A stretch of DNA of 58,849 nt from Candidatus Bathyarchaeota archaeon (GCA_018396675.1 JAGTQX010000012.1:1-58849); one strand, 5' to 3'; positions 8,118 through 16,589 are shown, numbered from the stretch's first letter. Made by a program: numbers and translations. The notes: a model not told the origin generated them from the letters alone.

Positions 8118-9248
8118 ATGGTTAAAAAAGAGGATTTAGCTGCTGGGCGCTTGAGTTTTTCTGAAGAGAAACTTCGAAACTACCTTTCCAATTTGTATGG
8201 TTGTGATGTTGAGGTACGCAGCGTGTGGAGACTTGGAGAAGAAAAAGTTGAAGGCGAAAAGGATTTGAAAGGTTTCGGTTACGGTTTTCCATACATCGTC
8301 GAGTTTCGCGTTAACGGCGAATTTAAACGGGTTGTTTTAGAAACCATGCGATCTGAAGGTTTTGGGCACGATTTCCCTTCTGACCGTGCCCAAATACTGC
8401 TTTGGCAACATTCAGCTTTCAACAAACTTCCTAAACACGTACGTTCAATTGATGTTGGCGCTTTTACCAATGACGATGGAGAATTGAAATCTTTAGGGAG
8501 TTGCGGCGAATTCTTCCTTTTAACAGACTATGTGGAAGGTAAACTTTACCATTTTGATTTGGACCAGATTAAGGCAACTGGTAAAATGAGCGATTTAGAT
8601 GAGAAACGCTGTTTGGCGCTGTCTGACTATCTTGTTCAAATTCACAGTTTAAAGCATGAAGCGCCATGGCTTTACGTGCGAAGAGCAAGAGAACTTATCG
8701 GTCACGGAGAATGCATTATGGGATTGCTTGACAGTTATCCACCAGAGGTTGACTATATCCGCGAGTCTGACTTGATCGATATCGAAAGAGACTGTGTTGT
8801 TTGGCGTTGGCGCCTTAAACGAATGGCTCACAGGCTTAGCCAAGTTCACGGCGACTTTCACCCTTGGAACATATTATTCCGAGAAGGCGTAGATTTTACA
8901 GTTCTAGACCGTAGCAGAGGCGAGTGGGGCGAACCCGCAGACGACGTGACAGCAATGACGATAAACTACATTTTCTACTCGCTACAGAAGTATGGCGAAC
9001 TGGCCGGGGTTTTCGATCGGTTGTATAGGCTTTTTTGGGAAAACTATTTGCAGAAAACAAACGACTGGGAAATTTTGGAAGTTGTACAACCATTCTACGC
9101 TTGGCGTGGACTAGTTGTGGCCTCTCCGATTTGGTATCCAAACTTGACACTAGAAGTCCGCGAGAAACTGTTCAACTTTGTACGTAACATTTTGCGTTGT
9201 GGCAAATTCGATTTTAATGACGTGAACAATTACATAAAACCAAGCTAG
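8118..9248 (+). CDS. aminoglycoside/choline phosphotransferase (APH) family kinase
   Basis: A 376-residue protein with the eukaryotic-like kinase fold of the APH family. The catalytic loop is clear (QVHGDFHPWNILF, with the catalytic Asp), followed by the metal-binding acidic residue in VLDRSRGEWGEPADDV. The N-terminal lobe includes a plausible ATP-binding lysine/glutamate region (FKRVVLETMRSEG). Substrate is unknown: members phosphorylate sugars, choline, aminoglycosides or other small molecules, and an antibiotic-resistance role should not be assumed. ATG start with its own TATA box. No neighbouring gene suggests a pathway. Confidence 0.8.
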   Translation: MVKKEDLAAGRLSFSEEKLRNYLSNLYGCDVEVRSVWRLGEEKVEGEKDLKGFGYGFPYIVEFRVNGEFKRVVLETMRSEGFGHDFPSDRAQILLWQHSAFNKLPKHVRSIDVGAFTNDDGELKSLGSCGEFFLLTDYVEGKLYHFDLDQIKATGKMSDLDEKRCLALSDYLVQIHSLKHEAPWLYVRRARELIGHGECIMGLLDSYPPEVDYIRESDLIDIERDCVVWRWRLKRMAHRLSQVHGDFHPWNILFREGVDFTVLDRSRGEWGEPADDVTAMTINYIFYSLQKYGELAGVFDRLYRLFWENYLQKTNDWEILEVVQPFYAWRGLVVASPIWYPNLTLEVREKLFNFVRNILRCGKFDFNDVNNYIKPS

Positions 9249-9310
9249 GGAATGCCCAAAAGCTAAATATTTCTAAAGCCAAAAGCACAATTGCTAAGGT
9301 GGTACACTTT

Positions 9311-9412
9311 TTGAACGAATTTTCAACAAAAGAAATCCAAAAGATGTTGAAACAGATGGGTTACTCTGAAAGGGCTGTTAAAGAGATTCTGAAATTTTAC
9401 GTTAACAAATAA
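9311..9412 (+). CDS. 33-residue hypothetical protein, UBA-like helix motif
   Basis: A very short frame starting at TTG (9311) nine bases after AAGGTGG, a plausible ribosome-binding site, and about 40 bases after the TATA-like CTAAATATTT (9264-9273). The protein is a predicted pair of helices with MGYSERAVKEIL, reminiscent of the M-G-F/Y loop and following helix of UBA domains, which in archaea occur in the nascent-polypeptide complex. The promoter, ribosome-binding site and charged, non-random composition favour a real gene, but the length makes chance possible. The GIY-YIG frame follows after 19 bases. Confidence 0.5.
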   Translation: MNEFSTKEIQKMLKQMGYSERAVKEILKFYVNK

Positions 9413-9431
9413 CCTTAAGGCGGATTGCCAC

Positions 9432-9860
9432 CTGAAGGGTATCTACGTTCTGGTAATTGCAATTAGAAAAAACATAACTGTTAAGATTGGTGCCTTAGGA
9501 GCAATTTCTTTCAGAAAGGGGTTTTATGCTTACGTCGGCTCTGCACAGAACAATCTTGCAAAACGTTTAAACAGACACTTTAGAAAAGATGCGAAACGAA
9601 TACGTTGGCACATTGATTATCTGCTTGCTAAAGATGCTGTCAGCATCGTTAAAATTTTTTCAAAAGAAGCTGGCAAAACAGAAGAATGCTTAACTGCACA
9701 GAGGCTAAGCGAGTTTGGTTTTCCTATTAAGGGATTTGGATGTTCGGATTGTGATTGTCAAAGTCATCTTTTATTGTTAAATGATTATGGCTTGCTGGAA
9801 AAGACTTGTGTCGAGTTGGGGTTTGTTAATTTTCATCTTGCCAGTGAATCGCTGCATTGA
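9432..9860 (+). CDS. GIY-YIG (DUF123) nuclease-family protein, non-canonical start
   Basis: A clear 142-residue DUF123 protein with a GIY-YIG-type core: KGIYVLVI at the N-terminus, FYAYVGSA with the YVGS variant of YIG, RHFR, WHIDYLL and the GCSDC cysteine segment. The family is related to Uri/SLX1-type endonucleases; its cellular role is not established. There is no ATG, GTG or TTG before the conserved KGIY segment: the frame opens after a TGA near 9391. The best initiator is CTG at 9432, preceded by AAGGCGG at a suitable distance. The upstream 33-residue gene may be co-transcribed. The 3' end overlaps the convergent phosphoesterase by 28 bases. Alternatives are a sequencing error or a decayed gene. 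Confidence 0.8.
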   Translation: MKGIYVLVIAIRKNITVKIGALGAISFRKGFYAYVGSAQNNLAKRLNRHFRKDAKRIRWHIDYLLAKDAVSIVKIFSKEAGKTEECLTAQRLSEFGFPIKGFGCSDCDCQSHLLLLNDYGLLEKTCVELGFVNFHLASESLH

Positions 9861-10609
9861 GAGACATCTGAAACTTGGAGGATTTCACGTTTCTTTATTA
9901 TCTCTTTGAATTCAACATATTCTCCGCCGACAATTTTCAGTCTAGCGTTAACCTTCTTGTTTTCGATTTCCACAACGTTATACGAGTTGAGGAAAAAGCC
10001 TCGCAGTTTCTCGCATGATACGCTTCCAGCGTGAACAACCTGCATTTTCTCTATTTTCCACCTCCATGGTCGATGACGGTGACCACACAAGACAAGATTA
10101 ACTTCAGATTTTACCAAACTTCTCAGCACATCACCTGCGTCAATTATGGTAATTTGGTCTGCGCCTGTGTCTGGTACTGGTATTATGTGGTGGTGTATAG
10201 CAACAATTTTCACTTTATCCTTATAATGTTCAAGAGTGTTTTCCAACCATAGATTTTGTCTGTGCCCTACTTCGCCGTCGTCTCTGTCTGGACGCGCACT
10301 GCTTAGCACTATTATGACGGCTTCGTCGACTTCTGTAACTTGGTTAAATGGGAAGAATTGTTTGAAAAGCAGATAACCAGTGGAACGGTAATCGTGGTTT
10401 CCACTTATGTAAATAACTTTTTCAGCCTTTAACCTTTTGAACTCGTTTGCCGCCATTTTGAACTCGGAAAGAATGCCATTCTCCGTTATGTCGCCAGTTA
10501 TAACCACAGCATCTGGCTTCATGTCGTTAATCTCGTCGATGGCCGCACGGAAGTTACCATCATTAAACATAGGACCACAATGAATGTCTGAGATCTGAAC
10601 AATAAGCAT
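9833..10609 (-). CDS. calcineurin-like metallophosphoesterase
   Basis: A 258-residue protein with all metal-binding motifs of the family in order: D8-x-H10 (SDIHCG), GD at 39-40 (ITGDITENG), GNHD at 70-73, HHH near residue 139, and GHRHRP. It would be a two-metal hydrolase of phosphomonoesters or phosphodiesters, similar to cyclic-nucleotide or Icc-type phosphodiesterases by architecture. Substrate cannot be read from the sequence. No signal peptide or membrane segment, so cytosolic. The promoter is probably the TAATGTTTATTAAC stretch at 10647-10660 on this strand. Confidence 0.88.
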   Translation of the reverse strand: MLIVQISDIHCGPMFNDGNFRAAIDEINDMKPDAVVITGDITENGILSEFKMAANEFKRLKAEKVIYISGNHDYRSTGYLLFKQFFPFNQVTEVDEAVIIVLSSARPDRDDGEVGHRQNLWLENTLEHYKDKVKIVAIHHHIIPVPDTGADQITIIDAGDVLRSLVKSEVNLVLCGHRHRPWRWKIEKMQVVHAGSVSCEKLRGFFLNSYNVVEIENKKVNARLKIVGGEYVEFKEIIKKREILQVSDVSQCSDSLAR

Positions 10610-10646
10610 AGCATCACCATTTTTTCGAACTGGAAGTTAAGCAATA

Positions 10647-10660
10647 GTTAATAAACATTA
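10647..10660 (-). promoter_or_regulatory. promoter element of the phosphoesterase gene
   Basis: TAATGTTTATTAAC on the minus strand, 38 bases before the start. The same 14 bases occur upstream of the aIF2 gamma gene (18917-18930), supporting use as a TATA-containing promoter. Confidence 0.5.
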
Positions 10661-10718
10661 CGCAGATAATGGTTTAAATGGCTTTCCACACTTAAAACTG
10701 TTTGGAAGCGGCTTAAAC

Positions 10719-11276
10719 TTGCGCGATGGCTGGTGTGTCTGGATTACTGGATTACCAGGAAGCGGCAAATCCGTTGTATCCGAGGCTCTAATTAAATTTT
10801 TAATTCAGAAAGGAATCCGTGCACAAGTTCTGTCCTCGGACGCTTTGCGTAAGATTTTAACGCCTAAACCAACTTACTCTCTTGAAGAACGTGACATAGT
10901 TTACGCGACGCTTGTTTACGTTGCAGAGCTTCTAACACGCAACGGTGTAAACGTTGTGATTGACGCTACCGGCAACTTGAGACGTTACAGAGAAAACGCT
11001 AGAAACAAAATCCAAAACTTTGTTGAAGCCTACTTGGTGTGTCCTCTGGAAGTCTGCATGGAACGCGAATCAAGAAGATTGGAAACTCGCCAAGCTCCAA
11101 GACAAATATACACAAAAGCCTTGGAAGGAAAAGCGCCAACTGTGCCTGGCGTGGGACAACCATATGAACCGCCGACAAACCCTGAAATAACCATAGACAC
11201 GACACGGTGCACGCCAGAACAAGCTGCATACAAAATATTAGAATTCTTGCTTGAGAAGTGGTGCGCCAACGCTTAG
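10719..11276 (+). CDS. cysC: adenylyl-sulfate kinase (APS kinase)
   Basis: A 185-residue protein of the APS kinase family, transferring phosphate from ATP to adenosine 5'-phosphosulfate to make PAPS. The P-loop GLPGSGKS is at residues 11-18; VLSSDALRK, the DATGNLRRYRENAR segment and the C-terminal YEPPTNPEITIDT stretch, typical of CysC, are present. No ATP sulfurylase gene is nearby, so the source of APS is not visible; the PAPS may serve sulfation or assimilation. TTG start; a TATA-like GGTTTAAATGG lies at about 10671-10681. It precedes the ribosomal L3 gene, which has its own promoter. Confidence 0.9.
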   Translation: MRDGWCVWITGLPGSGKSVVSEALIKFLIQKGIRAQVLSSDALRKILTPKPTYSLEERDIVYATLVYVAELLTRNGVNVVIDATGNLRRYRENARNKIQNFVEAYLVCPLEVCMERESRRLETRQAPRQIYTKALEGKAPTVPGVGQPYEPPTNPEITIDTTRCTPEQAAYKILEFLLEKWCANA

Positions 11277-11343
11277 AGGAGAAGCATCCATTTATAGTGA
11301 ACTTTGTAAGCGTAAAATTGACATAGCTGGAAAACATCCATAA

Positions 11344-11353
11344 TGTTTATAAC
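11344..11353 (+). promoter_or_regulatory. TATA box of the L3-L4-L23-L2 operon
   Basis: TGTTTATAAC, about 41-50 bases before the ATG of rpl3, is the only TATA-like element in this gap. Confidence 0.6.
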
Positions 11354-11393
11354 CTAAATGTTTCATTCCTAGAAGACACGAAGCGGGAAAGCA

Positions 11394-12407
11394 ATGGGTC
11401 ATAGAAAACATAGTGCTCCGAGACATGGTTCGCTTGCTTATTTGCCTAGGAAACGTGCCAAAAGTATATTGGCGCGGATACGCTATTGGCCTAAAATAAA
11501 GGCTGAAACTCCTAGGCTTTTAGGATTTGTCGGTTACAAGGCTGGAATGACCTACGCCATGATGATTGAAGACCGAAAGCGGTCTCCAAATTTTGGAAAA
11601 GAAGTAATTCGTCCCGTAACAGTATTGGAAACTCCTCCACTGCTTATATGCGGAATAAAAGCCTACACGAAAACACCTTACGGTCTTCGAACATTGTCAG
11701 AAGCTTGGATTGCAGATCCGCCGAATGAGCTTGAACGGGTCTTCACGCTTCCAGAAAAATTTGACACAGAAGAGAACCTGAAAAAGATAGAGACAAATCT
11801 TGACAAAGTGTCAAACATACGTGTAATAACTATAACCCAACCCAAACAAGCAAGTGTGCCTAAGAAGAAGCCAGACGTTACAGAAATAGAGATAGGCGGC
11901 GGTACCATACAACAGCAATTTGAGTACGCAAAAGGTCTTCTTGGGAAAACCGTGAATCCTGCTGAGGCATTTAAAGAAGGACAACACGTTGATGTGATAT
12001 CCGTCACGACTGGAAAAGGATTTCAAGGGCCGGTAAAACGTTTTGGAGTAAAAATCCTTCAGCACAAAGGAAGAAAAACAAAAAGAGGAATAGCTACCCT
12101 AGGGCCATGGAACCCTCACCATGTTATGTACACTGTCGCCCGCGCCGGACAAATGGGTTTCCATCAAAGAACAGAATATAATAAACGTGTTCTAAAGATC
12201 GGAAAAGATGGAAAGGAAATAACGCCAAAAGGCGGTTTTATACGATACGGCGTGATCCGCGGACCCTATCTGCTCATCGAAGGAAGTGTGCCAGGACCCG
12301 AAAAACGTCCTGTTAAACTACGTTATCCTGCGCGTCCGCCAAGACAAGCACCAGAAGAACCTCCACAAATCACATATGTCTCTCTTGAATCACCACAGGG
12401 AAAATAG
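11394..12407 (+). CDS. rpl3: 50S ribosomal protein L3
   Basis: A 337-residue archaeal/eukaryotic-type L3 (uL3), one of the first proteins to bind 23S rRNA. The N-terminus MGHRKHSAPRHGSLAYLPRK and the loop containing KGFQGPVKRFGV and GFHQRTEYNKR are characteristic. ATG start. It heads a tight operon with L4 16 bases downstream. Length is normal for archaeal L3. Confidence 0.97.
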   Translation: MGHRKHSAPRHGSLAYLPRKRAKSILARIRYWPKIKAETPRLLGFVGYKAGMTYAMMIEDRKRSPNFGKEVIRPVTVLETPPLLICGIKAYTKTPYGLRTLSEAWIADPPNELERVFTLPEKFDTEENLKKIETNLDKVSNIRVITITQPKQASVPKKKPDVTEIEIGGGTIQQQFEYAKGLLGKTVNPAEAFKEGQHVDVISVTTGKGFQGPVKRFGVKILQHKGRKTKRGIATLGPWNPHHVMYTVARAGQMGFHQRTEYNKRVLKIGKDGKEITPKGGFIRYGVIRGPYLLIEGSVPGPEKRPVKLRYPARPPRQAPEEPPQITYVSLESPQGK

Positions 12408-12422
12408 AAACGGTGAAAACCC

Positions 12423-13211
12423 ATGGCTAAAACAGTGAAAGTCTTCAACCTCGACGGAAAACCCGTTGAAAAAATAACATTGCCACCAATTTTTGAAACG
12501 CCTATAAGACCCGACGTTATAAAACGTGCAGTACTATCCATACAATCGACGCGGTTCCAACCAAAAGGCCGCGATCCTATGGCTGGAAAAAGAACATCCG
12601 CTGAATCAAGAGGCGTAGGACTAGGCATAGCAAGAATTCCAAGAACAAAAGGTCCAGCAGGCAGAGGTGCTTTTGCTCCTGGAACGGTAAGTGGAAGAGT
12701 TGCCCATCCTCCAGTTCCAGAGAAAAAAATTGTTAAAAGAATTCCGAAGAAGGAGAAACGTTTAGCGCTGTTTTCTGCAATAGCTGCAACAGCTTCAAAA
12801 GAAATGGTTATTGCACGCGGACACGCAATCGAAGGTGTTCCGCAAATTCCCCTCATTGTTACAGATGAAATTGAAGACTTGAAAAAGGTAAAGGAAGTTG
12901 AAGAAGCCCTAATAAAACTTGGTGTTTTGGCCGACCTTTACAGAGTCAAAGAAAGCGTAAAGATTAGGGCTGGAAAAGGAAAACTACGTGGAAGAAAAAG
13001 GAAACAAGCTGTTGGTCCGCTTCTTGTTTTGGCTGAAGACAAAGGCTTAGGTAAAACTGCGAGAAACATACCTGGCTTGGAAATAGTTCATGTTAAAAAT
13101 TTGAATGCTGAGGTTCTTGCACCTGGCACGCATCCTGGAAGGCTGACGATTTGGACGATGGGTGCTATCCGAACTCTTGAGAAGCTTTATTGTGGGGGCG
13201 AGTTAGCCTAA
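12423..13211 (+). CDS. rpl4: 50S ribosomal protein L4
   Basis: A 262-residue archaeal-type L4 (uL4/L1e). The N-terminal globular domain and the extended loop rich in Gly/Arg ([18 protein letters not shown], then [14 protein letters not shown]) that enters the exit tunnel are visible, with the C-terminal [13 protein letters not shown] segment. ATG start. The stop TAA overlaps the ATG of rpl23 (TAATG), indicating coupled translation. Confidence 0.96.
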   Translation: MAKTVKVFNLDGKPVEKITLPPIFETPIRPDVIKRAVLSIQSTRFQPKGRDPMAGKRTSAESRGVGLGIARIPRTKGPAGRGAFAPGTVSGRVAHPPVPEKKIVKRIPKKEKRLALFSAIAATASKEMVIARGHAIEGVPQIPLIVTDEIEDLKKVKEVEEALIKLGVLADLYRVKESVKIRAGKGKLRGRKRKQAVGPLLVLAEDKGLGKTARNIPGLEIVHVKNLNAEVLAPGTHPGRLTIWTMGAIRTLEKLYCGGELA

Positions 13212-13471
13212 TGGATCCGTATGGTGTGATTTTGTACCCGCTGATGACCGAGTCTGCAAGCCTAATGGTTGAGAGAGAAAACAAACTTGTGTTTATAGTG
13301 AACTTCGCGGCAACAAAGGATGAAGTAAAAAGAGCTGTCGAAGAACTTTATGAAGTCAAAGTGGCGAAAGTAAACATTGTTATTACCCCGAAGGGGGAAA
13401 AGAAAGCTTTCGTCAAACTAGCTCCAGAACATAAAGCAACAGATGTCGCAATTAAACTTGGCATACTGTAA
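13211..13471 (+). CDS. rpl23: 50S ribosomal protein L23
   Basis: An 86-residue L23 (uL23), near the peptide exit and the docking site for SRP and the nascent-chain factors. [19 protein letters not shown] and [18 protein letters not shown] are the typical ends of the fold. The frame extends upstream to a GTG at 13190, but the ATG at 13211 overlapping the L4 stop is the right start. Confidence 0.95.
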   Translation: MDPYGVILYPLMTESASLMVERENKLVFIVNFAATKDEVKRAVEELYEVKVAKVNIVITPKGEKKAFVKLAPEHKATDVAIKLGIL

Positions 13472-13491
13472 GCAATCGAGGGTGAATTGTT

Positions 13492-14241
13492 TTGGGAAAA
13501 AGAATTCGTGTTCAAAGAAGGGGGCGCGGCGGTTCACAATTTAAAGCCGCAACCCATAAAAGAGTAGCGCCAGCCTGTTACCCGGCAATAACCGCAACTG
13601 GTGACATTTCTGAGATCGCGGTGAACGGCGTCGTCGAAGAAATAGTTCATGATCCTGGGCGAGGAACACCTCTGGCATTTGTGCGTTTTGAAAACGGTGA
13701 TAATTGTTACCTTGTAATTCCAGAAGGCATTTATCTTGGACAACAAATACAAATGGGCGGAAAAGCACAAGTTGAAATTGGAAACATTCTTCCACTTGGA
13801 AATGTTCCCGAAGGCACCATGGTCTGCAATATAGAGCTTAAGCCTGGAGACGGCGGCAAAATTGCAAAATCATCCGGAACTTACGCAACTGTTGTGGCGC
13901 ACACTGCTGATGGTACCATGATCAAGTTACCATCTGGAAAGACAAGATACATAAGCGACCGTTGCAGAGCCACGATAGGTGTCGTTTCTGGAGCGGGCAG
14001 AACAGAGAAGCCATTTCTTAAAGCTGGACCAAAATTCCACCTAATGAAGGCAAAGGGACACAAATACCCGAGAACCCGGGGACGGGCTATGGTGGCTGCG
14101 GTTCACCCGTACGGAAGCAGCAAAAGAAGTGCAAGAAAAGTTACAACAGTTTCGCATGGCGCTCCGCCAGGCAAAAAGGTTGGGCTCATTGCTGCAAGAG
14201 GTGCTGGAGGAAAAAGAAAGAGGGTGACTGGAAACGAGTGA
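13492..14241 (+). CDS. rpl2: 50S ribosomal protein L2
   Basis: A 249-residue archaeal L2 (uL2), needed for subunit joining and the peptidyl-transferase environment. The conserved C-terminal loop is visible (VAAVHPYGSSKRSARKVTT), whose histidine is universal. It starts at TTG (13492), a few bases after GGGTG, giving GKRIRVQRRGRGGSQF. Twenty bases separate it from L23. Confidence 0.96.
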   Translation: MGKRIRVQRRGRGGSQFKAATHKRVAPACYPAITATGDISEIAVNGVVEEIVHDPGRGTPLAFVRFENGDNCYLVIPEGIYLGQQIQMGGKAQVEIGNILPLGNVPEGTMVCNIELKPGDGGKIAKSSGTYATVVAHTADGTMIKLPSGKTRYISDRCRATIGVVSGAGRTEKPFLKAGPKFHLMKAKGHKYPRTRGRAMVAAVHPYGSSKRSARKVTTVSHGAPPGKKVGLIAARGAGGKRKRVTGNE

Positions 14242-14252
14242 CTCTCTCGGAA

Positions 14253-14263
14253 AAGTTTATAGC
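14253..14263 (+). promoter_or_regulatory. TATA box of rps19
   Basis: AAGTTTATAGC lies 35-45 bases before the rps19 ATG, suggesting that S19 is also transcribed separately from the L3-L2 run. Confidence 0.5.
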
Positions 14264-14297
14264 CTTTACACATGTTGATATGAGGTGTTGATTAAAA

Positions 14298-14702
14298 ATG
14301 CCGAAGGAATTCACTTATCGCGGTTTGACTCTTGAGCAGCTCCAGAGTATATCAATGGATGAGTTTATCACGTTGCTTCCATCGCGACAGAGAAGAAGCC
14401 TCCGAAGAGGTTTATCCCCTGAACAGAGAGCTTTTCTTGAAAATGTGCGAAAAGCAAAGGAAGCAATGCGGAAAGGTGGCAGCTTGATAATAAAGACACA
14501 TGAACGCGATATGGTGATATTGCCAGAAATGGTAGGATTAACGATTCAAGTTTATAATGGCAAAGAGTTCGTTCCAGTCGAAATAAAACCCGAGATGATT
14601 GGACACTACCTTGGCGAGTTCGCAGTGACAAACAAACCCGTTAAACATGGGACTCCAGGTATAGGTGCGTCACGCTCCTCAATGTATGTTCCACTGAAAT
14701 AG
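14298..14702 (+). CDS. rps19: 30S ribosomal protein S19
   Basis: A 134-residue archaeal S19 (uS19) of the small-subunit head. [16 protein letters not shown], the central [20 protein letters not shown] and [20 protein letters not shown]-like end are diagnostic. ATG start with a separate TATA-like element. In most archaea L22, S3 and L29 follow at once; here the next gene is on the opposite strand, so the operon ends. Confidence 0.95.
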   Translation: MPKEFTYRGLTLEQLQSISMDEFITLLPSRQRRSLRRGLSPEQRAFLENVRKAKEAMRKGGSLIIKTHERDMVILPEMVGLTIQVYNGKEFVPVEIKPEMIGHYLGEFAVTNKPVKHGTPGIGASRSSMYVPLK

Positions 14703-14768
14703 TCATTAGACGTTTCTGTTCCAGTTGACGATTTGCCACCAGCGATTTCCAGTAAGTCTAACCTAATC

Positions 14769-15197
14769 CTAGGCTGTATAGTCTACTCCGGAAGGTTTCT
14801 TTTCTGCAGGTTCTTTGGCTTGTGGAATTTGCGGCAGTGGAATTGGCGGCGGAATGTTTAATGTTCTAGAAATAATCACGCTCTCAACGAAAACCACGTT
14901 TGAAATGGATTGGATCAACACTGGAGCCGGAGGCTTCTTATCCTTATACTCCAAATAAATTTTCTCCAACTCGTCCTTATTTCCTGTCACATAAGCTCTT
15001 CCTTTAAGGCTTATCTGAGCAACTGAAGGATTATAGTTGACTGTTAAGACGAAGGGCACTTCAAGCAAGTCGTCAGCCTTTTTTTCAACTTCAACAAGGT
15101 TCAAATTAGTGTTTATCTGAATTGGCGGGACTGGTTTACGGATGTCCCAGAAACGTTCTCCAGAAACATTTGTTATAACAACATTTACCCTAATCAT
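14769..15197 (-). CDS. hypothetical protein, possible SecB-like fold
   Basis: A 142-residue soluble protein from the ATG at 15197, which has GAGG seven bases upstream (a GTG at 15209 is the longer option). The body looks like a beta sheet: FVLTVNYNPSVAQISLKGRAYVTG, then a helix with ISNVVFVESVIISRTLNIPPPIPLP and a proline-rich, charged tail. This strand pattern and helix ending in Pro-Pro-hydrophobic-Pro recalls SecB-type chaperones, for which archaeal relatives exist; I offer this only as a guess. It is the last gene of the S24e-S27ae run and may be translated with it, which would fit a nascent-chain role. Confidence 0.6.
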   Translation of the reverse strand: MIRVNVVITNVSGERFWDIRKPVPPIQINTNLNLVEVEKKADDLLEVPFVLTVNYNPSVAQISLKGRAYVTGNKDELEKIYLEYKDKKPPAPVLIQSISNVVFVESVIISRTLNIPPPIPLPQIPQAKEPAEKKPSGVDYTA

Positions 15198-15232
15198 GTG
15201 AGTCCTCACAGTTTATGAGCATGCCGTATGAT

Positions 15233-15511
15233 TTAAGTTTGTTTGTACCTTGTGAAACCGCAGTGTCCACAAGAATATCTGTCGCCGTGGTCCGCCATGA
15301 AATATCCTGGACCGCAGCGTTCACATATGGGTCGCAATCTAACTACTTTGCCATTTTCAACTTTGTAACGCGTGAAAACGCCCTTTTCTTCTCTTTTGCG
15401 TTTTTCTCTTTTTCCTTTCTTTGCTTTGGACTCTTTTGGAGCTTCTTCTGGTGCTGCTTTTTCAGCTTCTTCCTTTTCTGACGTTTTTTCTTTTTCCTTT
15501 TTTTCTGACAT
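15233..15511 (-). CDS. rps27ae: 30S ribosomal protein S27ae with charged N-terminal extension
   Basis: A 92-residue protein. The last 50 residues are the S27ae zinc-binding domain ([22 protein letters not shown], then [11 protein letters not shown]), with four cysteines in two pairs. The first 40 residues are a Glu/Lys/Ala-rich extension not found in the minimal archaeal protein and probably disordered; it occupies the place where eukaryotes carry the ubiquitin fusion but is not ubiquitin. The ATG overlaps the S24e stop (TAATG). Confidence 0.93.
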   Translation of the reverse strand: MSEKKEKEKTSEKEEAEKAAPEEAPKESKAKKGKREKRKREEKGVFTRYKVENGKVVRLRPICERCGPGYFMADHGDRYSCGHCGFTRYKQT

Positions 15512-15822
15512 TATTCTTTTCCTTCCTCTTTCGGCTTCTCAGGCGGTATGTTCCTATTCACGATGTACTCGGGTTCAATAAGTTTTGCTTGTTCAAGGGA
15601 ATCATAAACATTTGCCGTTCCAACAGCTTTACGTGTTCCAGTTTTGGTTTCAAACTTTTTAATGAAAACTAGGTTTGCATCTGTTTTCAGTATTTTTGCG
15701 ATTGCGTTTTTAACTTCCATTCTCGGCGGCGTACTTCCAGTTTTGTCATGTCCCACTTGGAAGACGATTTCTTTTCGCTTCAGAAGCGGATTCTCGTTTT
15801 CCGTCAATATTTCAACTTCCAT
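15511..15822 (-). CDS. rps24e: 30S ribosomal protein S24e
   Basis: A 103-residue small-subunit protein. Typical features are [20 protein letters not shown], the [20 protein letters not shown] helix-strand and the [14 protein letters not shown] loop. It follows the dephospho-CoA kinase gene on the minus strand and is coupled to S27ae by a TAATG overlap. This gene pair is conserved in archaea. Confidence 0.95.
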   Translation of the reverse strand: MEVEILTENENPLLKRKEIVFQVGHDKTGSTPPRMEVKNAIAKILKTDANLVFIKKFETKTGTRKAVGTANVYDSLEQAKLIEPEYIVNRNIPPEKPKEEGKE

Positions 15823-15866
15823 AGTTTTTCCCTGTAGTGTTTGACTTGATATTAGGTTCTCTTTAT

Positions 15867-16403
15867 TTAGTCTTTCGCAGTCGTTTCCATGACTTCTAGA
15901 ATTTTCGCCACCTCGATTTTTTTCTGTTTCGTGGCTCGAACCACAACAACTCCTTCGTGCGGTTGCCCGTAAATAATCAATGCGTTTTCAGGCGCGTAAA
16001 GAATGGCTATCAACGTTAAAAGATCTTCTTCGCCGTCAACAACTATTTTTACCCGCTTGTTATTTTTGAAAGCTTCTTTTATGGCGTTTAGTGCTTCTAG
16101 AGTTATCGTTCCCGGTGGGTTCTTGACATGTTTCTCTTCGTTCACATTCAACATGGCTGATATAGGTTCTATTTTAGCGCGCATAGCTTTGTTGTCAACG
16201 ATTAAAAGATGTGGAAGAACGTGGTTTTCTACGAGGTTTTTTGAAACGATATCGCCAACGGATACTATACATGGTTGTTTTTCGTTTTCGATTATTGTCT
16301 TCAAAATTTTCGCTGTCTCGTCAAAAGTGCCGCGGATTAAGTCTCCTAAAGGCTTTTTTAATTTTTTTCGGAGATTTAAAGGTAAAACATACGCAATGCT
16401 CAT
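15867..16403 (-). CDS. GTP-dependent dephospho-CoA kinase (DUF359)
   Basis: A 178-residue protein of the DUF359 family, shown in Thermococcus to be the archaeal dephospho-CoA kinase that uses GTP for the last step of coenzyme A synthesis. It shows the thiamin-pyrophosphokinase-like fold features SVGDIVSKNL, LLIVDNKAMR, KNPPGTIT and VDGEEDLLTLIAILYAP with GQPHEGVVVV. It lies directly after Spt4 (adjacent without gap) and before S24e, the order found in many archaea. ATG start. Confidence 0.92.
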   Translation of the reverse strand: MSIAYVLPLNLRKKLKKPLGDLIRGTFDETAKILKTIIENEKQPCIVSVGDIVSKNLVENHVLPHLLIVDNKAMRAKIEPISAMLNVNEEKHVKNPPGTITLEALNAIKEAFKNNKRVKIVVDGEEDLLTLIAILYAPENALIIYGQPHEGVVVVRATKQKKIEVAKILEVMETTAKD

Positions 16404-16589
16404 CTATCTGACCTTTAAGGCGTAGCGTCCCTTTTCCTTTATGTTCATTGCCTTGGCAATTATCGAGTCTTCTGGGTCAAATATTATTACTATTCCGCTG
16501 TAATCATCGCTAAGAGTTGGTGTCCTGCATTTTGGGCAAATGTTTCCAACTGCTATCGTGTGGCATGTGGAACAAGCCTTTTCACTCAT
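16404..16589 (-). CDS. spt4: transcription elongation factor Spt4
   Basis: A 61-residue zinc protein, partner of Spt5, together forming the DSIF-like processivity factor of RNA polymerase. Four cysteines in two pairs (CSTC and CPKC) form the zinc site, followed by DDYSGIVIIFDPEDSIIAK. The frame could begin at GTG 16598; the ATG at 16589, giving MSEKACSTC, better fits the family. It overlaps the end of rpoE1 by a few bases. Confidence 0.93.
   Translation of the reverse strand: MSEKACSTCHTIAVGNICPKCRTPTLSDDYSGIVIIFDPEDSIIAKAMNIKEKGRYALKVR

Noticed and set aside
8118-9248. Antibiotic-resistance aminoglycoside kinase
   Set aside because: The family includes many metabolic kinases and the context has no resistance or mobile genes; only the kinase fold is supported.
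15233-15360. Ubiquitin-like fusion at the S27ae N-terminus
   Set aside because: The extension is low-complexity Glu/Lys/Ala with no beta-grasp pattern, so it is not ubiquitin.
15215-15672. Plus-strand Phe/Ser-rich frames opposite S24e/S27ae
   Set aside because: They are antisense shadows of the Lys/Glu-rich extensions of S27ae and S24e; composition is biased and no ribosome-binding site or family was seen.
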